A DNA stretch of 64,000 bases, from the NCBI GenBank assembly GCA_034926865.1, contig JAYFQP010000003.1, forward strand, positions 124,001-188,000, written 5' to 3'. Numbering within the stretch: position 1 is the stretch's first letter; the number at the start of each line of letters is the position of its first letter. The notes beneath the pieces were generated by a model, which was not told the origin of the DNA, did not search any database, and saw only the letters and a list, made by a program, of their open reading frames with translations. Positions 27,793 through 36,626 of this stretch are shown in pieces. Both the position numbers and the translations under genes were made by a program. Source of the stretch: RGIG1902 sp034926865. GTDB lineage: Bacteria; Bacillota; Clostridia; Oscillospirales; Butyricicoccaceae.

Positions 27793-27952
27793 AGCTCTCC
27801 GCCTCACTTCTAATGGCCGCAATAGGCCCAAGGGCAATAATACAATAATTATATTTCAGTATATCAAACAGAGAAAAAAATGTAAAGGCCACATGGCCAT
27901 CCTATATACAGTAAAAAACTTTTATCTGTTACATATCAAAGATTTGTAAACG

Positions 27953-27981
27953 TAAAAGCCAGCCGTAAAGGCTGGCTTTTA
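27953..27981 (-). terminator. Intrinsic terminator of the RNase J gene
   Basis: TAAAAGCCAGCC (27953-27964) and GGCTGGCTTTTA (27970-27981) form a perfect 12-bp stem around a 5-nt loop, 20 nt after the RNase J stop. TTTT at the base works on either strand. Confidence 0.8.
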
Positions 27982-28001
27982 CTTATATACTCTATATTAT
28001 T

Positions 28002-29906
28002 TTACTGAATCTCGGTTATTATAGGCAACACCATTGGGCTGCGTTTTATCTGCTTATAAAGATATTCAGACAAATCTTCTTTAAGTTTATTTTTGATGAC
28101 GTTCCTGTCCCGAAGCTTAATATCCACAATACAGCGCTCGATGGCGTTCTTGGCAATACGGCGCATGCCCTCATTAAGCTCCTCTGCCTCTTTTGTATAG
28201 ATAAATCCTCTCGATATAATATCCGGGCCAGAAATGATAGCTGTAAGCTCTTTATTTAGTATCGCTTCGGCGACTATTATTCCGTCCTCGGAGAGCAGCT
28301 TTCTCTCTCTTAAGACAGCGGCGCCAACATCTCCTACGCCGTATCCGTCAACAAGCACTCTGCCGGCCTGTACCGTAGAGCTCTGAACCGCTGTGTTGCC
28401 GTCAAACTCTACAACCGACCCCAGATCCCCGATGATGATGTTTCGGCTGTCTAGGCCGCTGGCCTGAGCAAGGCTTGCGTGGATCAAAAGATGCCTGCAT
28501 TCACCATGTACCGGCATAAAATAACGGGGCTTCACGAGAGCAAGTATTATCTTGAGTTCTTCCTGACAGGCATGGCCTGAAACATGCACATCCGCTATAG
28601 CGTTATATACAACGTCAGCTCCGCGTCTGAACAGCTCGTTGACCATTTGTGAGATAGCCTTTTCATTGCCCGGTATCGGAGAAGCCGAAATTATTATTCT
28701 GTCGTCCTTGCCTACCTCGATCTGCCTATGCCCCGTAAATGCCATGCGGTAAAGCGCGCTCATCGGCTCTCCCTGGCTTCCTGTGGTAATAACCACAAGC
28801 TGTTCTTTCGGATAACGGTTTATCTGATTAAGATCTATAAGCGTTTTATCCGGAACCTGTATATATCCAAGCTCCATAGCTACCTTCAGGATATTCTCCA
28901 TGCTGCGCCCTGAGACAGCGACCTTGCGCTTGTATTTTACGGCAGTATTTATTATTTGCTGGATCCTGTCTACGTTTGAAGCAAAGGTCGCAACTATCAT
29001 ACGTCTGTCACAATTCTTAAAATATGAATCAAACGACTCTCCGACCTTCCTCTCGCTCATCGAAAAACCCTGTCGCTCGGCGTTTGTGGAATCGCTCATA
29101 AGGAGCATTACGCCCTCACGGCCAAGTCTGCCGAAACGTTCAAGGTCAATCATCTCACCCTTGATCGGAGTCGGATCGATCTTAAAATCCCCCGTCATGA
29201 CCACCATGCCGACAGGGGTCTTAATGGCAAGTGCAACGGCATCCGCAATAGAGTGGTTTACCCTAATCAGCTCGATGTCGAAGCAGCCGAGCTTTATATG
29301 ATCTCCAGCTTTTTTAACATTGATCTTGACCTTGCCGAGGTTTTTATGTTCAGATATTTTGAGCGATATAACTCCGGCAGTCAAGGCTGTGCAATAGATA
29401 GGGGCTTTTATATCTCTCAAAAAATATGGCAGAGCCCCTATATGATCCTCATGAGCATGTGTGAGCACAACACCTCTTACTTTTTCTTTATTCTTAACGA
29501 GATATGTCATATCAGGTATGACAAGATCTACTCCCAGAAGCTCATCGTCAGGAAAAGTCAGCCCGCAGTCAACGATAAAAATATCTTCGCCATATTCAAA
29601 AACGGTAAGATTCTTCCCTATTTCGTTAAGCCCGCCAAGTGGAATTATCCTTAACTTGGGAACTCCTTTTTTTTCAGCCCTTGCAGGATTTTTCTGTGAG
29701 TTTTGAATACTCTTTTCTTTTTTCTCCATTGGTTTTCTGTCCAATGGCTTTTTGTCTATTGGCTTTTTGACAACCTGATTCTTTTCGGCCGGTTTTTTCT
29801 CGTCCGTATTTTTACCGGCATCTCCTCCCTGCTTCTGCGGCTGTGGTCTGAGATTCGCCGCCTGATTTCGCGGGCGGCGGTTTTGATTATTCTTTTTTGC
29901 TTCCAT
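28002..29906 (-). CDS. rnj: Ribonuclease J
   Basis: 634 residues. The metallo-beta-lactamase core begins near residue 84 (KLRIIPLGGLNEIGKN) and has the H150-x-H152-x-D154-H155 site (HAHEDH), MTGDFKIDPTPI and MSDSTNAERQGFS, with the beta-CASP part carrying TTGSQGEPMSAL and HVSGHACQEEL. It has endo- and 5'-3' exoribonuclease activity in mRNA turnover and rRNA maturation. The first about 80 residues form a low-complexity, Lys/Pro/Asn/Gln-rich extension with repeated KKPxxKKP-type units, absent from the Bacillus enzymes and possibly RNA- or partner-binding. AACGGAGATAAA precedes the ATG. Confidence 0.95.
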   Translation of the reverse strand: MEAKKNNQNRRPRNQAANLRPQPQKQGGDAGKNTDEKKPAEKNQVVKKPIDKKPLDRKPMEKKEKSIQNSQKNPARAEKKGVPKLRIIPLGGLNEIGKNLTVFEYGEDIFIVDCGLTFPDDELLGVDLVIPDMTYLVKNKEKVRGVVLTHAHEDHIGALPYFLRDIKAPIYCTALTAGVISLKISEHKNLGKVKINVKKAGDHIKLGCFDIELIRVNHSIADAVALAIKTPVGMVVMTGDFKIDPTPIKGEMIDLERFGRLGREGVMLLMSDSTNAERQGFSMSERKVGESFDSYFKNCDRRMIVATFASNVDRIQQIINTAVKYKRKVAVSGRSMENILKVAMELGYIQVPDKTLIDLNQINRYPKEQLVVITTGSQGEPMSALYRMAFTGHRQIEVGKDDRIIISASPIPGNEKAISQMVNELFRRGADVVYNAIADVHVSGHACQEELKIILALVKPRYFMPVHGECRHLLIHASLAQASGLDSRNIIIGDLGSVVEFDGNTAVQSSTVQAGRVLVDGYGVGDVGAAVLRERKLLSEDGIIVAEAILNKELTAIISGPDIISRGFIYTKEAEELNEGMRRIAKNAIERCIVDIKLRDRNVIKNKLKEDLSEYLYKQIKRSPMVLPIITEIQ

Positions 29907-29930
29907 TTTATCTCCGTTTCTTTTTTAGGA

Positions 29931-30016
29931 AGCCCGTTCCTTCTGTTACACAAAGGCCTTAATTCTTTAAAAGGCACAGCAAAACAAGGTTAGCCGTCCA
30001 CATCGGCTAACGGGCT
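29931..30016 (-). promoter_or_regulatory. Structured 5' leader of the RNase J mRNA
   Basis: In mRNA sense, CGTTAGCCG is followed by CGGCTAACC, a perfect 8-bp hairpin (30004-30011 with 29989-29996). The preceding AGCCCGTT (30009-30016) is also fully complementary to AACGGGCT (29931-29938), close to the start codon. The two pairings share the GTT bases and so exclude each other. A third hairpin GCCTT/AAGGC (29955-29974) lies between. The rest of the gap to 30405 is AT-rich with no gene seen. Confidence 0.45.
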
Positions 30017-30405
30017 GCCATAATATAATTTTAAATTTATTTTAAATATATTAAGCCATTCCATAGACAAGCTCATGGAAGGCCTCAATCCATAATAAAA
30101 CTGTATTGTATACATGTATTTGTTACTATAACATATTATTCTCATTTATGCAAATTTTATGTTTCAATATGGCGAAATACCATATGTCATATTCAAAACT
30201 CAATTCCCGCTCTCTCTTATTATTATTGCCTCAACAGCTGGCATTTTATTTGCTCTTTCAAAAATATTAATGCTCGGATAATGAGGTGATTTTTCTTAAT
30301 AATATTTTATCCCGCCGGAGACATAATTGCCATTAATTTTTTTTCAAATTATAAAATTAAACATACCTTTAATATCTCTGTTATGAGGTTTTCTATATGG
30401 CTTAA

Positions 30406-30440
30406 ATAAAAAGGCGGCACCTCCTTTGGGAGATGCCGCC
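30406..30440 (-). terminator. Intrinsic terminator of the feo operon
   Basis: GGCGGCACCTCC (30413-30424) pairs with GGGAGATGCCGCC (30428-30440). On the minus strand the stem is followed by CTTTTTATTT. Confidence 0.8.
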
Positions 30441-30509
30441 CAGCTTTTTTACTATCTCATTTACCTATTTACCCAAATCATGCGGTCATCAATCATCCCA
30501 CAGGCAAGA

Positions 30510-30656
30510 TTATTTATTCTTACCATGCCTGCTTTGGCAATTTGTTTTGCATTTTGAACAATCACCGCAGCATCCGCCGCTCTTTTTATACTTTCTGAAC
30601 GCCAGAAAAATCACAATGGCCAAAACCGCTATAACTATAATATCCTGTGGTTTCAT
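30510..30656 (-). CDS. FeoB-associated Cys-rich membrane protein
   Basis: 48 residues starting MKPQDIIVIAV. One N-terminal membrane helix (about 5-20) is followed by a basic stretch and a cysteine cluster GGCCGDCSKCKTNC. The ATG lies one base after the feoB stop, so it is the third gene of the operon. This build is the family found next to FeoB in Bacillota and Bacteroidota. Its role is not established; the cysteines may bind iron or a metal cluster during Fe(II) uptake. Confidence 0.88.
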   Translation of the reverse strand: MKPQDIIVIAVLAIVIFLAFRKYKKSGGCCGDCSKCKTNCQSRHGKNK

Positions 30657-30657
30657 A

Positions 30658-32679
30658 TCAAAGACCAACCGCCAATCCGAAAGAATATATGACAAACGAG
30701 ACTATCCAGGCAATGCTTGTCTGAAATGCCATGACGCCAACGGCCTTGCCCATACCCCCTAGCTCGCGTCGCACCGCCGCCATAGCAGCAACACACGGCA
30801 TATACAGAAGTGTAAAAACAAGGAAAGAAACTGCCTGCAGCGGAGTAAACAACGCCGCCAGCAAAGCTGCAAGATTTCCCTCTGAAGCCCCGAGAACCAT
30901 CGTAAACGTGCTTACTACTGCCTCTTTGGCTCCAAGCCCGCTTATAAGGGCGGCAACACACTGCCATTTTCCGAAGCCGAGAGGAGTAAATATAGGAGCC
31001 ACAAATCTTCCTATGGCAACAAGCATACTATCCGAAACATCGCTTACCATATTGAAGCCAAAATCAAGATTTTGGAGCAGCCATATTACTATCGAAGCAA
31101 TAAAGATAATCGTAAATGCCTTTACAAGAAAATCCTTAGCCTTTTCCCACATAAGGTAAAGAGAGCTTCTAAGCGACGGAACGCGGTATGACGGAAGCTC
31201 AAGGACGAACGGGGCGGGACGGCCGCGGAAGAGGCTGCTCTTCAGAAGAAATCCGACCAGTATACCAACAAGCATGCCCGTGACATAAAGGCCCATCATT
31301 ACAAGAGCCGTATGCTTTGGGAAAAATGCCTGACACATGATAGAATAAATAGGCAGTTTTGCCGAGCATGACATAAAGGGTATAAGCAATATCGTCATCT
31401 TGCGGTCACGCTCTCCGGGTAACGTCCTCGTTGCCATAATCGCCGGCACTGAACATCCGAAGCCTATAAGCATAGGCACAAATGACCTACCAGAAAGGCC
31501 GATCGAGCGCAAAAGCTTATCCATTACAAAAGCGACTCTCGCCATGTATCCGCTGTCCTCAAGAAGCGACAGCAGAAAGAAAAGTACAACGATAGTCGGC
31601 AGGAAGGAAAGAACCGCTCCTATGCCCGCGCAGGCGCCGTCTATTATAAGGGAATGGAGCCATGAGCTTACTCCTGCCGCTACAAGAGATTTATCGATAA
31701 GCCCAATAAAAACATCGACAATACTCTCGAACCAGCCAGAAAGCACCGGCCCAACAAGGCCAAAGGTTATATAGAAAACAAGCATCATTATCCCAAGGAA
31801 TATCGGGATGCCGTATAACTTATGTGTGAGTATCTGATCTATTTTCCATGAACGTTTCTGTTCCTTTGTCTCGCCTGGATGTTTTACCGTTTGTTTGCAA
31901 GCTTCCTCAATAAACGTATATCTCATATCGGCCAGCGCCGCTTCCCTGTCTGTTCCCAGAGTCTTTTCCATATCTTCTACGATATGGTTAATAACATCAA
32001 GGTCCGCCTCGTGTATGTTAAGCTTGTCTGTCATTAGCTTATCTCCCTCGACAAGCTTTGAAGCGGCAAATCGCTTAGGCACCTTACATCTCTGAGCATG
32101 GTCCTCGATGATATGCGCCACTGAATGCAATGCCCTATGAACCGCGCCCTCACAGAAGTCTATTTTTCTGGGACGGCTTTGCTTTTCCACCATCTCTATG
32201 GCCTTATCCACAAGATCATGAACGCCATCCCCGTTTATGGCAGAGATAGCCACCACTGGTATCCCAAGCTCCTCCGACAAAGCATCAACATCAACGCTTC
32301 CGCCCGAACCTACCATCTCATCCATCATATTTAAAGCCAAAACCATCGGCATATCAAGCTCTATGAGCTGAAGAGTCAAATAAAGGTTGCGCTCGATATT
32401 AGTCGCGTCAGCTATATTTATTATTCCCTGAGGCTCGCCGGATAAAAGGTAATCCCTTGTCACAACCTCCTCTGATGTATATGGTGAAAGCGAATATATT
32501 CCAGGAAGATCGACTACATGGGCGCCGCTGTGACCCAGTATGTCACCCTCTTTTCGCTCTACCGTTACCCCAGGAAAATTTCCCACATGCTGCCTTGAAC
32601 CTGTAAGCAGATTAAAAAGCGTTGTTTTTCCGCAATTTTGGTTACCTGCCAAAGCAAATGTAATATTCATGCTAGTCAT
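30658..32679 (-). CDS. feoB: Ferrous iron transporter FeoB
   Basis: 673 residues. The N-terminal G domain has GNQNCGKTT (G1), the G2 segment HVGNFPGVTVE, G3 DLPGIYSL and G4 NMMD. The membrane part carries two Gate motifs, seen around LIGFGCSVPAIMATRTL and PFMSCSAKLPIY. It imports Fe(II) across the inner membrane. Two starts are possible: ATG at 32679, overlapping the feoA stop (TAATG) but only two bases after GGGGGT, or ATG at 32670, better spaced and giving MNITFALAGN, the more usual N-terminus. Coordinates use the first. Confidence 0.95.
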   Translation of the reverse strand: MTSMNITFALAGNQNCGKTTLFNLLTGSRQHVGNFPGVTVERKEGDILGHSGAHVVDLPGIYSLSPYTSEEVVTRDYLLSGEPQGIINIADATNIERNLYLTLQLIELDMPMVLALNMMDEMVGSGGSVDVDALSEELGIPVVAISAINGDGVHDLVDKAIEMVEKQSRPRKIDFCEGAVHRALHSVAHIIEDHAQRCKVPKRFAASKLVEGDKLMTDKLNIHEADLDVINHIVEDMEKTLGTDREAALADMRYTFIEEACKQTVKHPGETKEQKRSWKIDQILTHKLYGIPIFLGIMMLVFYITFGLVGPVLSGWFESIVDVFIGLIDKSLVAAGVSSWLHSLIIDGACAGIGAVLSFLPTIVVLFFLLSLLEDSGYMARVAFVMDKLLRSIGLSGRSFVPMLIGFGCSVPAIMATRTLPGERDRKMTILLIPFMSCSAKLPIYSIMCQAFFPKHTALVMMGLYVTGMLVGILVGFLLKSSLFRGRPAPFVLELPSYRVPSLRSSLYLMWEKAKDFLVKAFTIIFIASIVIWLLQNLDFGFNMVSDVSDSMLVAIGRFVAPIFTPLGFGKWQCVAALISGLGAKEAVVSTFTMVLGASEGNLAALLAALFTPLQAVSFLVFTLLYMPCVAAMAAVRRELGGMGKAVGVMAFQTSIAWIVSFVIYSFGLAVGL

Positions 32680-32900
32680 TACCCCCTAAGCGCTATCTTC
32701 TTCGCGTCATCAAGGCGCAAAGTGAGTTCATATCCGCGAAGTTTTATTTCTATGGGATCGCCCATAGGCGCTTTTTTTCTCATGACTATCTTTGTTCCCG
32801 GAGTAAGCCCCATATCAAGAAATCTTCTCCTGAGAGCCCCTTCACCTCCAATGGTGTCTATAACGGCTTCCCGTCCGATTTCAAGCTTATCAAGGGTCAT
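32679..32900 (-). CDS. feoA: Ferrous iron transport accessory protein FeoA
   Basis: 73 residues forming an SH3-like fold, with ALRRRFLDMGLTPGTKI and APMGDPIEIKLRGYELTLRL typical of FeoA. It probably modulates FeoB. The stop overlaps the feoB start. Confidence 0.93.
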   Translation of the reverse strand: MTLDKLEIGREAVIDTIGGEGALRRRFLDMGLTPGTKIVMRKKAPMGDPIEIKLRGYELTLRLDDAKKIALRG

Positions 32901-32948
32901 AATACCGCCTCTTTCTGTAAGTTAGCTGCTGCTACTTCCTTCAGCTCA

Positions 32949-32977
32949 ATATTAGCATAGACTAATTCATATGTCAA
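32949..32977 (-). promoter_or_regulatory. feo promoter with operator-like dyad
   Basis: On the minus strand TTGACA (32972-32977), 17 bp, TAATAT (32949-32954), about 45 nt upstream of feoA. The dyad ATTAG-N6-CTAAT (32951-32966) sits in the spacer and touches the -10. A TTAG/CTAA dyad resembles DtxR/IdeR-type iron boxes more than the Fur GATAAT pattern. Iron-dependent repression is inferred from position. Confidence 0.5.
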
Positions 32978-33088
32978 TAAATCGCCTGCTTGTCTGAATT
33001 TATTCTACTGCTTATTGAAATATCTCTGTATTTAATATTATAATACTATTGTTATTATGAATATTTTTTATTTAGGAGGCCGTATATT

Positions 33089-33499
33089 ATGAGAGTAATG
33101 GCCATAGATTTAGGTGATGTGCGGACAGGCGTGGCGATTTCCGATATCACGGGGTTTCTTGCCGGAAGAAGTGTCACAATAACCGAGCGTGACCGCGAAA
33201 AGCTCATAGGGCTTCTTCTTGATATAATCGAAAAGGAAAAACCGTCAGAAATCGTTTTGGGCCTGCCGATAAATATGAACGGCACTGAAGGTCCGAGAGC
33301 GCAAAAATCAAGAGATTTTGGCAAAATGCTTTCAGACCGCTGCGGCATTCCTGTTTTTTATACGGACGAGAGGGGCTCGTCTATTACCGCCAACAGGATT
33401 CTTAGCGATGCCGGCAAAAAGCGCGGAAAACAGCGCTGCCAGGTAGACGCCGTAGCTGCGGCTATCATCCTTCAGAGCTATCTGGATGGCCGGCGCTGA
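33089..33499 (+). CDS. YqgF/RuvX-family putative Holliday junction resolvase
   Basis: 136 residues. RNase H-like fold with the first catalytic acid in AIDLGDVRTGVAISD, EIVLGLPINMNGTEGPRAQKS and DERGSSITANRIL, then the final acid in CQVDAVAAAIILQSYL. The family acts in 16S pre-rRNA 5' processing in E. coli and has been proposed as an alternative Holliday junction resolvase. AGGAGG lies upstream of ATG. It stands alone between the feo genes and the amidohydrolase pair. Confidence 0.92.
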   Translation: MRVMAIDLGDVRTGVAISDITGFLAGRSVTITERDREKLIGLLLDIIEKEKPSEIVLGLPINMNGTEGPRAQKSRDFGKMLSDRCGIPVFYTDERGSSITANRILSDAGKKRGKQRCQVDAVAAAIILQSYLDGRR

Positions 33500-33538
33500 A
33501 AGCATACCATCTGCACGATTTTGGAAGCATCATATACT

Positions 33539-33567
33539 TTTACTATATTTTCATATTAAAATATAAT
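33539..33567 (+). promoter_or_regulatory. Candidate promoter of the first M20 amidohydrolase
   Basis: TTTACT (33539-33544), 17 bp, TATAAT (33562-33567), about 90 nt before the start at 33659. AT-rich surroundings make chance matches likely. Confidence 0.4.
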
Positions 33568-33658
33568 AATTCTGGTACTTTTAAAACTTTATTCTTTCTT
33601 ATCGGCAAATGTAATGATAATATGTAAATATAACAATTTTTTGCTGGAGGGAAAAACT

Positions 33659-35029
33659 ATGACAGACAGACAACAGCTTATCGTCAAAAATGTAGATACC
33701 CATAAGCAGCTTATTCTCGATGCAGAGAGGTGGCTATGGGCGCATCCCCAGACAGGCTACACCGAATGGGAGGCTCATGAATACCTTAAAGAGAAATATG
33801 AGTCTTTCGGCTATCAGCTTACTCTCGCAGGCAACATCCCCGGCTTCTATACCGACGTCGATACCGGCAAACCCGGCCCAAAGCTCTGCATATTCGGTGA
33901 ACTCGACGCCCTCGACATCGCCAACCATCCCGAATCTGTAAACGGAATGACCCACTGCTGCGGCCATCACGCACAAGGCTCCGCCCTTCTCGGCATAGCA
34001 GCTGCTCTTAAAGAGCCCGGCGCTCTTGAAGGCCTCTGCGGTGTCATCAGGCTTGTAGTCGTTCCCGCAGAAGAGATGATCCAGCTTGCTTTCCGCGAAG
34101 ACCTCCGCAAAAAAGGCGTTATCTCCTATATGGGCGGCAAGGTAGAATTCATGTCAAGAGGCTTCCTTGACGGAATGGATATCGCAATGATGGTACACGG
34201 CGGAGCGGCCGGACCAACAGAAGCACTTGACTTTGTATGCGGCCTTGGCATGAATGGCTGTATGGCTAAAACGATCAAATATAAGGGCAAATCCTCCCAT
34301 GCCGGCGGCGCTCCCCATCTGGGAATCAACGCCCAATATGCCGCGATGCTCGGCCTTCAGGCCTGCAACGATCTGCGCGAGACCTTTCAGGAAAAAGACA
34401 CCATCCGCTTCCATCCAATCATGATGGGCGTCAACTGCGCCGTAAACATCATCCCTGATGAAATGAAGATAGAGAGCTATGTAAGAGGCCGTACTCTTGA
34501 GGCAATGAAGCAAGAAAACAAAAAGATCAACAGGGCTCTCACAGGCGCTGCCCTTGCCATGGGCGCAGGCGTAGAACTTTGCGACAGGCCCGGCTATTCT
34601 CCAGAGTTCCATGATCCTGCCTTCATGAAGCTTGTTGAGCAGTGCTGCTGTGACCTTGCGGGCGCTGACAGAGTTACCTTTGACTATACCGCATGGAGCA
34701 CAGGATCCTCCGACTTCGGCGATGTCACATGCGTTGTTCCGGGCGTACAGTTCTTTGCCATGGGCGCTGTGGGGACAGCCCACGGTATAGACTATTACGT
34801 AACAGACCCCAACCGTCTCTGCATCAATTCTGCCAAGGCTCAGCTCTTTGTAACAGATGCGCTGCTTTCAAACAACGGAGCTGCCGCAAAGGAGATCATC
34901 GCAAACTACAAGCCACAGTATCCTTCTATCAAGGCATATCTAGAGGCTATCAACGAGCTTATCCTTGATAAGGACGCCGTCAAGTATGATGAAAACGGCA
35001 ACGCCACTGTAGATTTTCTGAACAACTAA
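33659..35029 (+). CDS. M20-family amidohydrolase (AbgB-like), copy 1
   Basis: 456 residues from ATG at 33659 (GGAGG 8 nt upstream). M20 metal-site elements: GELDAL (80-85), HCCGHHAQ (99-106), PAEE with E138/E139, H180 in MVHGG, and SSHAGGAPH (212-220). The family hydrolyses amide bonds of N-acylated amino acids, dipeptides or aminobenzoyl-glutamate; the substrate is not readable. No signal peptide is seen, so it is cytoplasmic. A second copy about 89% identical by eye (roughly 50 differences in 455 aligned residues) follows at 35198 with its own promoter. Confidence 0.87.
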   Translation: MTDRQQLIVKNVDTHKQLILDAERWLWAHPQTGYTEWEAHEYLKEKYESFGYQLTLAGNIPGFYTDVDTGKPGPKLCIFGELDALDIANHPESVNGMTHCCGHHAQGSALLGIAAALKEPGALEGLCGVIRLVVVPAEEMIQLAFREDLRKKGVISYMGGKVEFMSRGFLDGMDIAMMVHGGAAGPTEALDFVCGLGMNGCMAKTIKYKGKSSHAGGAPHLGINAQYAAMLGLQACNDLRETFQEKDTIRFHPIMMGVNCAVNIIPDEMKIESYVRGRTLEAMKQENKKINRALTGAALAMGAGVELCDRPGYSPEFHDPAFMKLVEQCCCDLAGADRVTFDYTAWSTGSSDFGDVTCVVPGVQFFAMGAVGTAHGIDYYVTDPNRLCINSAKAQLFVTDALLSNNGAAAKEIIANYKPQYPSIKAYLEAINELILDKDAVKYDENGNATVDFLNN

Positions 35030-35040
35030 TCTTTCTTTCA

Positions 35041-35070
35041 AAACCGCTGTTTATTGCAGCGGTTTTGTTT
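35041..35070 (+). terminator. Intrinsic terminator between the amidohydrolase copies
   Basis: AAACCGCTG (35041-35049) and CAGCGGTTT (35057-35065) followed by TGTTTGTTTTT. Ends copy 1 just after its stop codon. Confidence 0.8.
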
Positions 35071-35130
35071 GTTTTTGACAAGCAAAGTTGTGTATTTAAC
35101 CGAAAGTTAGTCCAAATGGCAAAAGTTTCT

Positions 35131-35158
35131 TTTCTTAAACACTTTACAATGGTATACT
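35131..35158 (+). promoter_or_regulatory. Candidate promoter of the second M20 amidohydrolase
   Basis: TATACT (35153-35158) preceded by TGG, an extended -10 element; the -35 (TTTCTT, 35131-35136) is weak. It lies about 40 nt before the start codon. Confidence 0.4.
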
Positions 35159-35197
35159 GTGAATGTATGGCAATCAAATTATAAGGAGGAAATCAAC

Positions 35198-36562
35198 ATG
35201 ACAGACAGACAACAGCTTATCGTCAAAAATGTAGATACCCATAGGAAGCTTATCCTCGACGCAGAGAGATGGCTCTGGGCACATCCTCAGACGGGCTACA
35301 CCGAATGGGAAGCTCATGAATACCTCAAAGAAAAATTTGAATCCTTAGGATATCAGCTTACCTTCCCCGGAAATATCCCCGGCTTTTATACCGACGTCGA
35401 TACCGGCAAACCCGGCCCCAAGCTCTGCATTATGGGAGAGCTTGATGCTCTTGATATTGCCAACCATCCCGAATCTGTAAACGGAATGACCCACTGCTGC
35501 GGCCATCACGGACAGGTTTCTGCGCTTCTTGGCATAGCCGCTGCTCTTAAAGAGCCCGGTGCTCTTGACGGCCTCTGCGGTGTCATCAGGCTCATGGCTG
35601 TTCCCGCCGAAGAAATGATCCAGCTTGCCTTCCGTGAGGATCTCCGCAAAAAAGGCGTTATCTCCTATATGGGCGGTAAAGTTGAATTCATGGCGAGAGG
35701 ATATTTTGATGACATCGATATATCCATGATGGTCCATGGTGGCTCCAACGGAGACGATATAGACTTCAAGTGCGGCGTGGGCAACAATGGCTGCATGGCT
35801 AAAACAATTAAATACAAGGGCAAATCCTCCCACGCCGGCGGCGCTCCACATCTGGGAATCAACGCACAGTATGCCGCTATGCTCGGCCTTCAGGCCTGCA
35901 ACGATCTGCGCGAAACCTTCCAGGAGAAAGATACCATCCGTTTCCATCCAATCATGATGGGCGTCAACTGCGCCGTAAACATCATCCCTGATGAAATGAA
36001 GATAGAGAGCTACGTCAGAGGCCGTACTCTTGAGGCCATCAAGCGCGAGAACAAAAAAGTAAACAGAGCACTTACAGGCGCTGCCCTTGCCATGGGCGCA
36101 GGCGTAGAGCTTTGCGACAGGCCCGGCTATTCTCCTGAGTATCATGATCCTGCTTTCATGAAGCTTGTCGAACAGTGCTGCGGAGATCTTGTGGGTTCTG
36201 ACAGAGTCGCCTTTGATTACAACGCATGGAGCACAGGCTCTTCCGACTTCGGCGATATCACCTGTGTAATGCCAGGTGTACAGTTCAACGCTTCCGGCGC
36301 TGTAGGAACAGGCCACGGTATTAATTATTACATAACAGACCCTAACCGCCTCTGCGTCAACTCTGCCAAGGCTCAGCTCTTTGTAACAGATGCGCTGCTT
36401 TCAAATGCAGGCGCCGCCGCAAAGGAGATCATCGCAAACTACAAGCCCCAGTATCCTTCCATAAAGGCCTACTTTGAGGCTATAAATGATATCATACTTG
36501 ACAAGGACGCCGTAAAATATGATGAAAACGGCAATGCCACAGTCGATTTTCTTAACAACTAA
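35198..36562 (+). CDS. M20-family amidohydrolase (AbgB-like), copy 2
   Basis: 454 residues from ATG at 35198 (AGGAGG 8 nt upstream). Shares with copy 1 the metal-site residues (GELDAL, HCCGHHGQ, PAEE, MVHGG, SSHAGGAPH) and long identical blocks, including about 95 residues from NGCMAKTIKY to GRTLEA. Differences cluster after the first ligands (HHAQG versus HHGQV), around residues 165-197, and near FFAMGAVGTAHGID versus FNASGAVGTGHGIN. Two residues are lost relative to copy 1. Tandem duplication with change in substrate range is the simplest reading. Confidence 0.87.
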   Translation: MTDRQQLIVKNVDTHRKLILDAERWLWAHPQTGYTEWEAHEYLKEKFESLGYQLTFPGNIPGFYTDVDTGKPGPKLCIMGELDALDIANHPESVNGMTHCCGHHGQVSALLGIAAALKEPGALDGLCGVIRLMAVPAEEMIQLAFREDLRKKGVISYMGGKVEFMARGYFDDIDISMMVHGGSNGDDIDFKCGVGNNGCMAKTIKYKGKSSHAGGAPHLGINAQYAAMLGLQACNDLRETFQEKDTIRFHPIMMGVNCAVNIIPDEMKIESYVRGRTLEAIKRENKKVNRALTGAALAMGAGVELCDRPGYSPEYHDPAFMKLVEQCCGDLVGSDRVAFDYNAWSTGSSDFGDITCVMPGVQFNASGAVGTGHGINYYITDPNRLCVNSAKAQLFVTDALLSNAGAAAKEIIANYKPQYPSIKAYFEAINDIILDKDAVKYDENGNATVDFLNN

Positions 36563-36581
36563 AAGCTGAAGTTTTATAAAC

Positions 36582-36613
36582 AAAGCCTCCGTACCAATTG
36601 GTACGGAGGCTTT
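36582..36613. terminator. Two-way intrinsic terminator
   Basis: AAAGCCTCCGTACC (36582-36595), loop AATT, GGTACGGAGGCTTT (36600-36613): a perfect 14-bp stem between the convergent amidohydrolase copy 2 and HAD genes. Confidence 0.8.
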
Positions 36614-36626
36614 ATTAATATTCTTA

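Noticed and set aside
34154..36316. Long antisense frames in both M20 copies (209 and 323 codons)
   Set aside because: They mirror each other only because the sense genes are duplicates; codon structure follows the sense strand.
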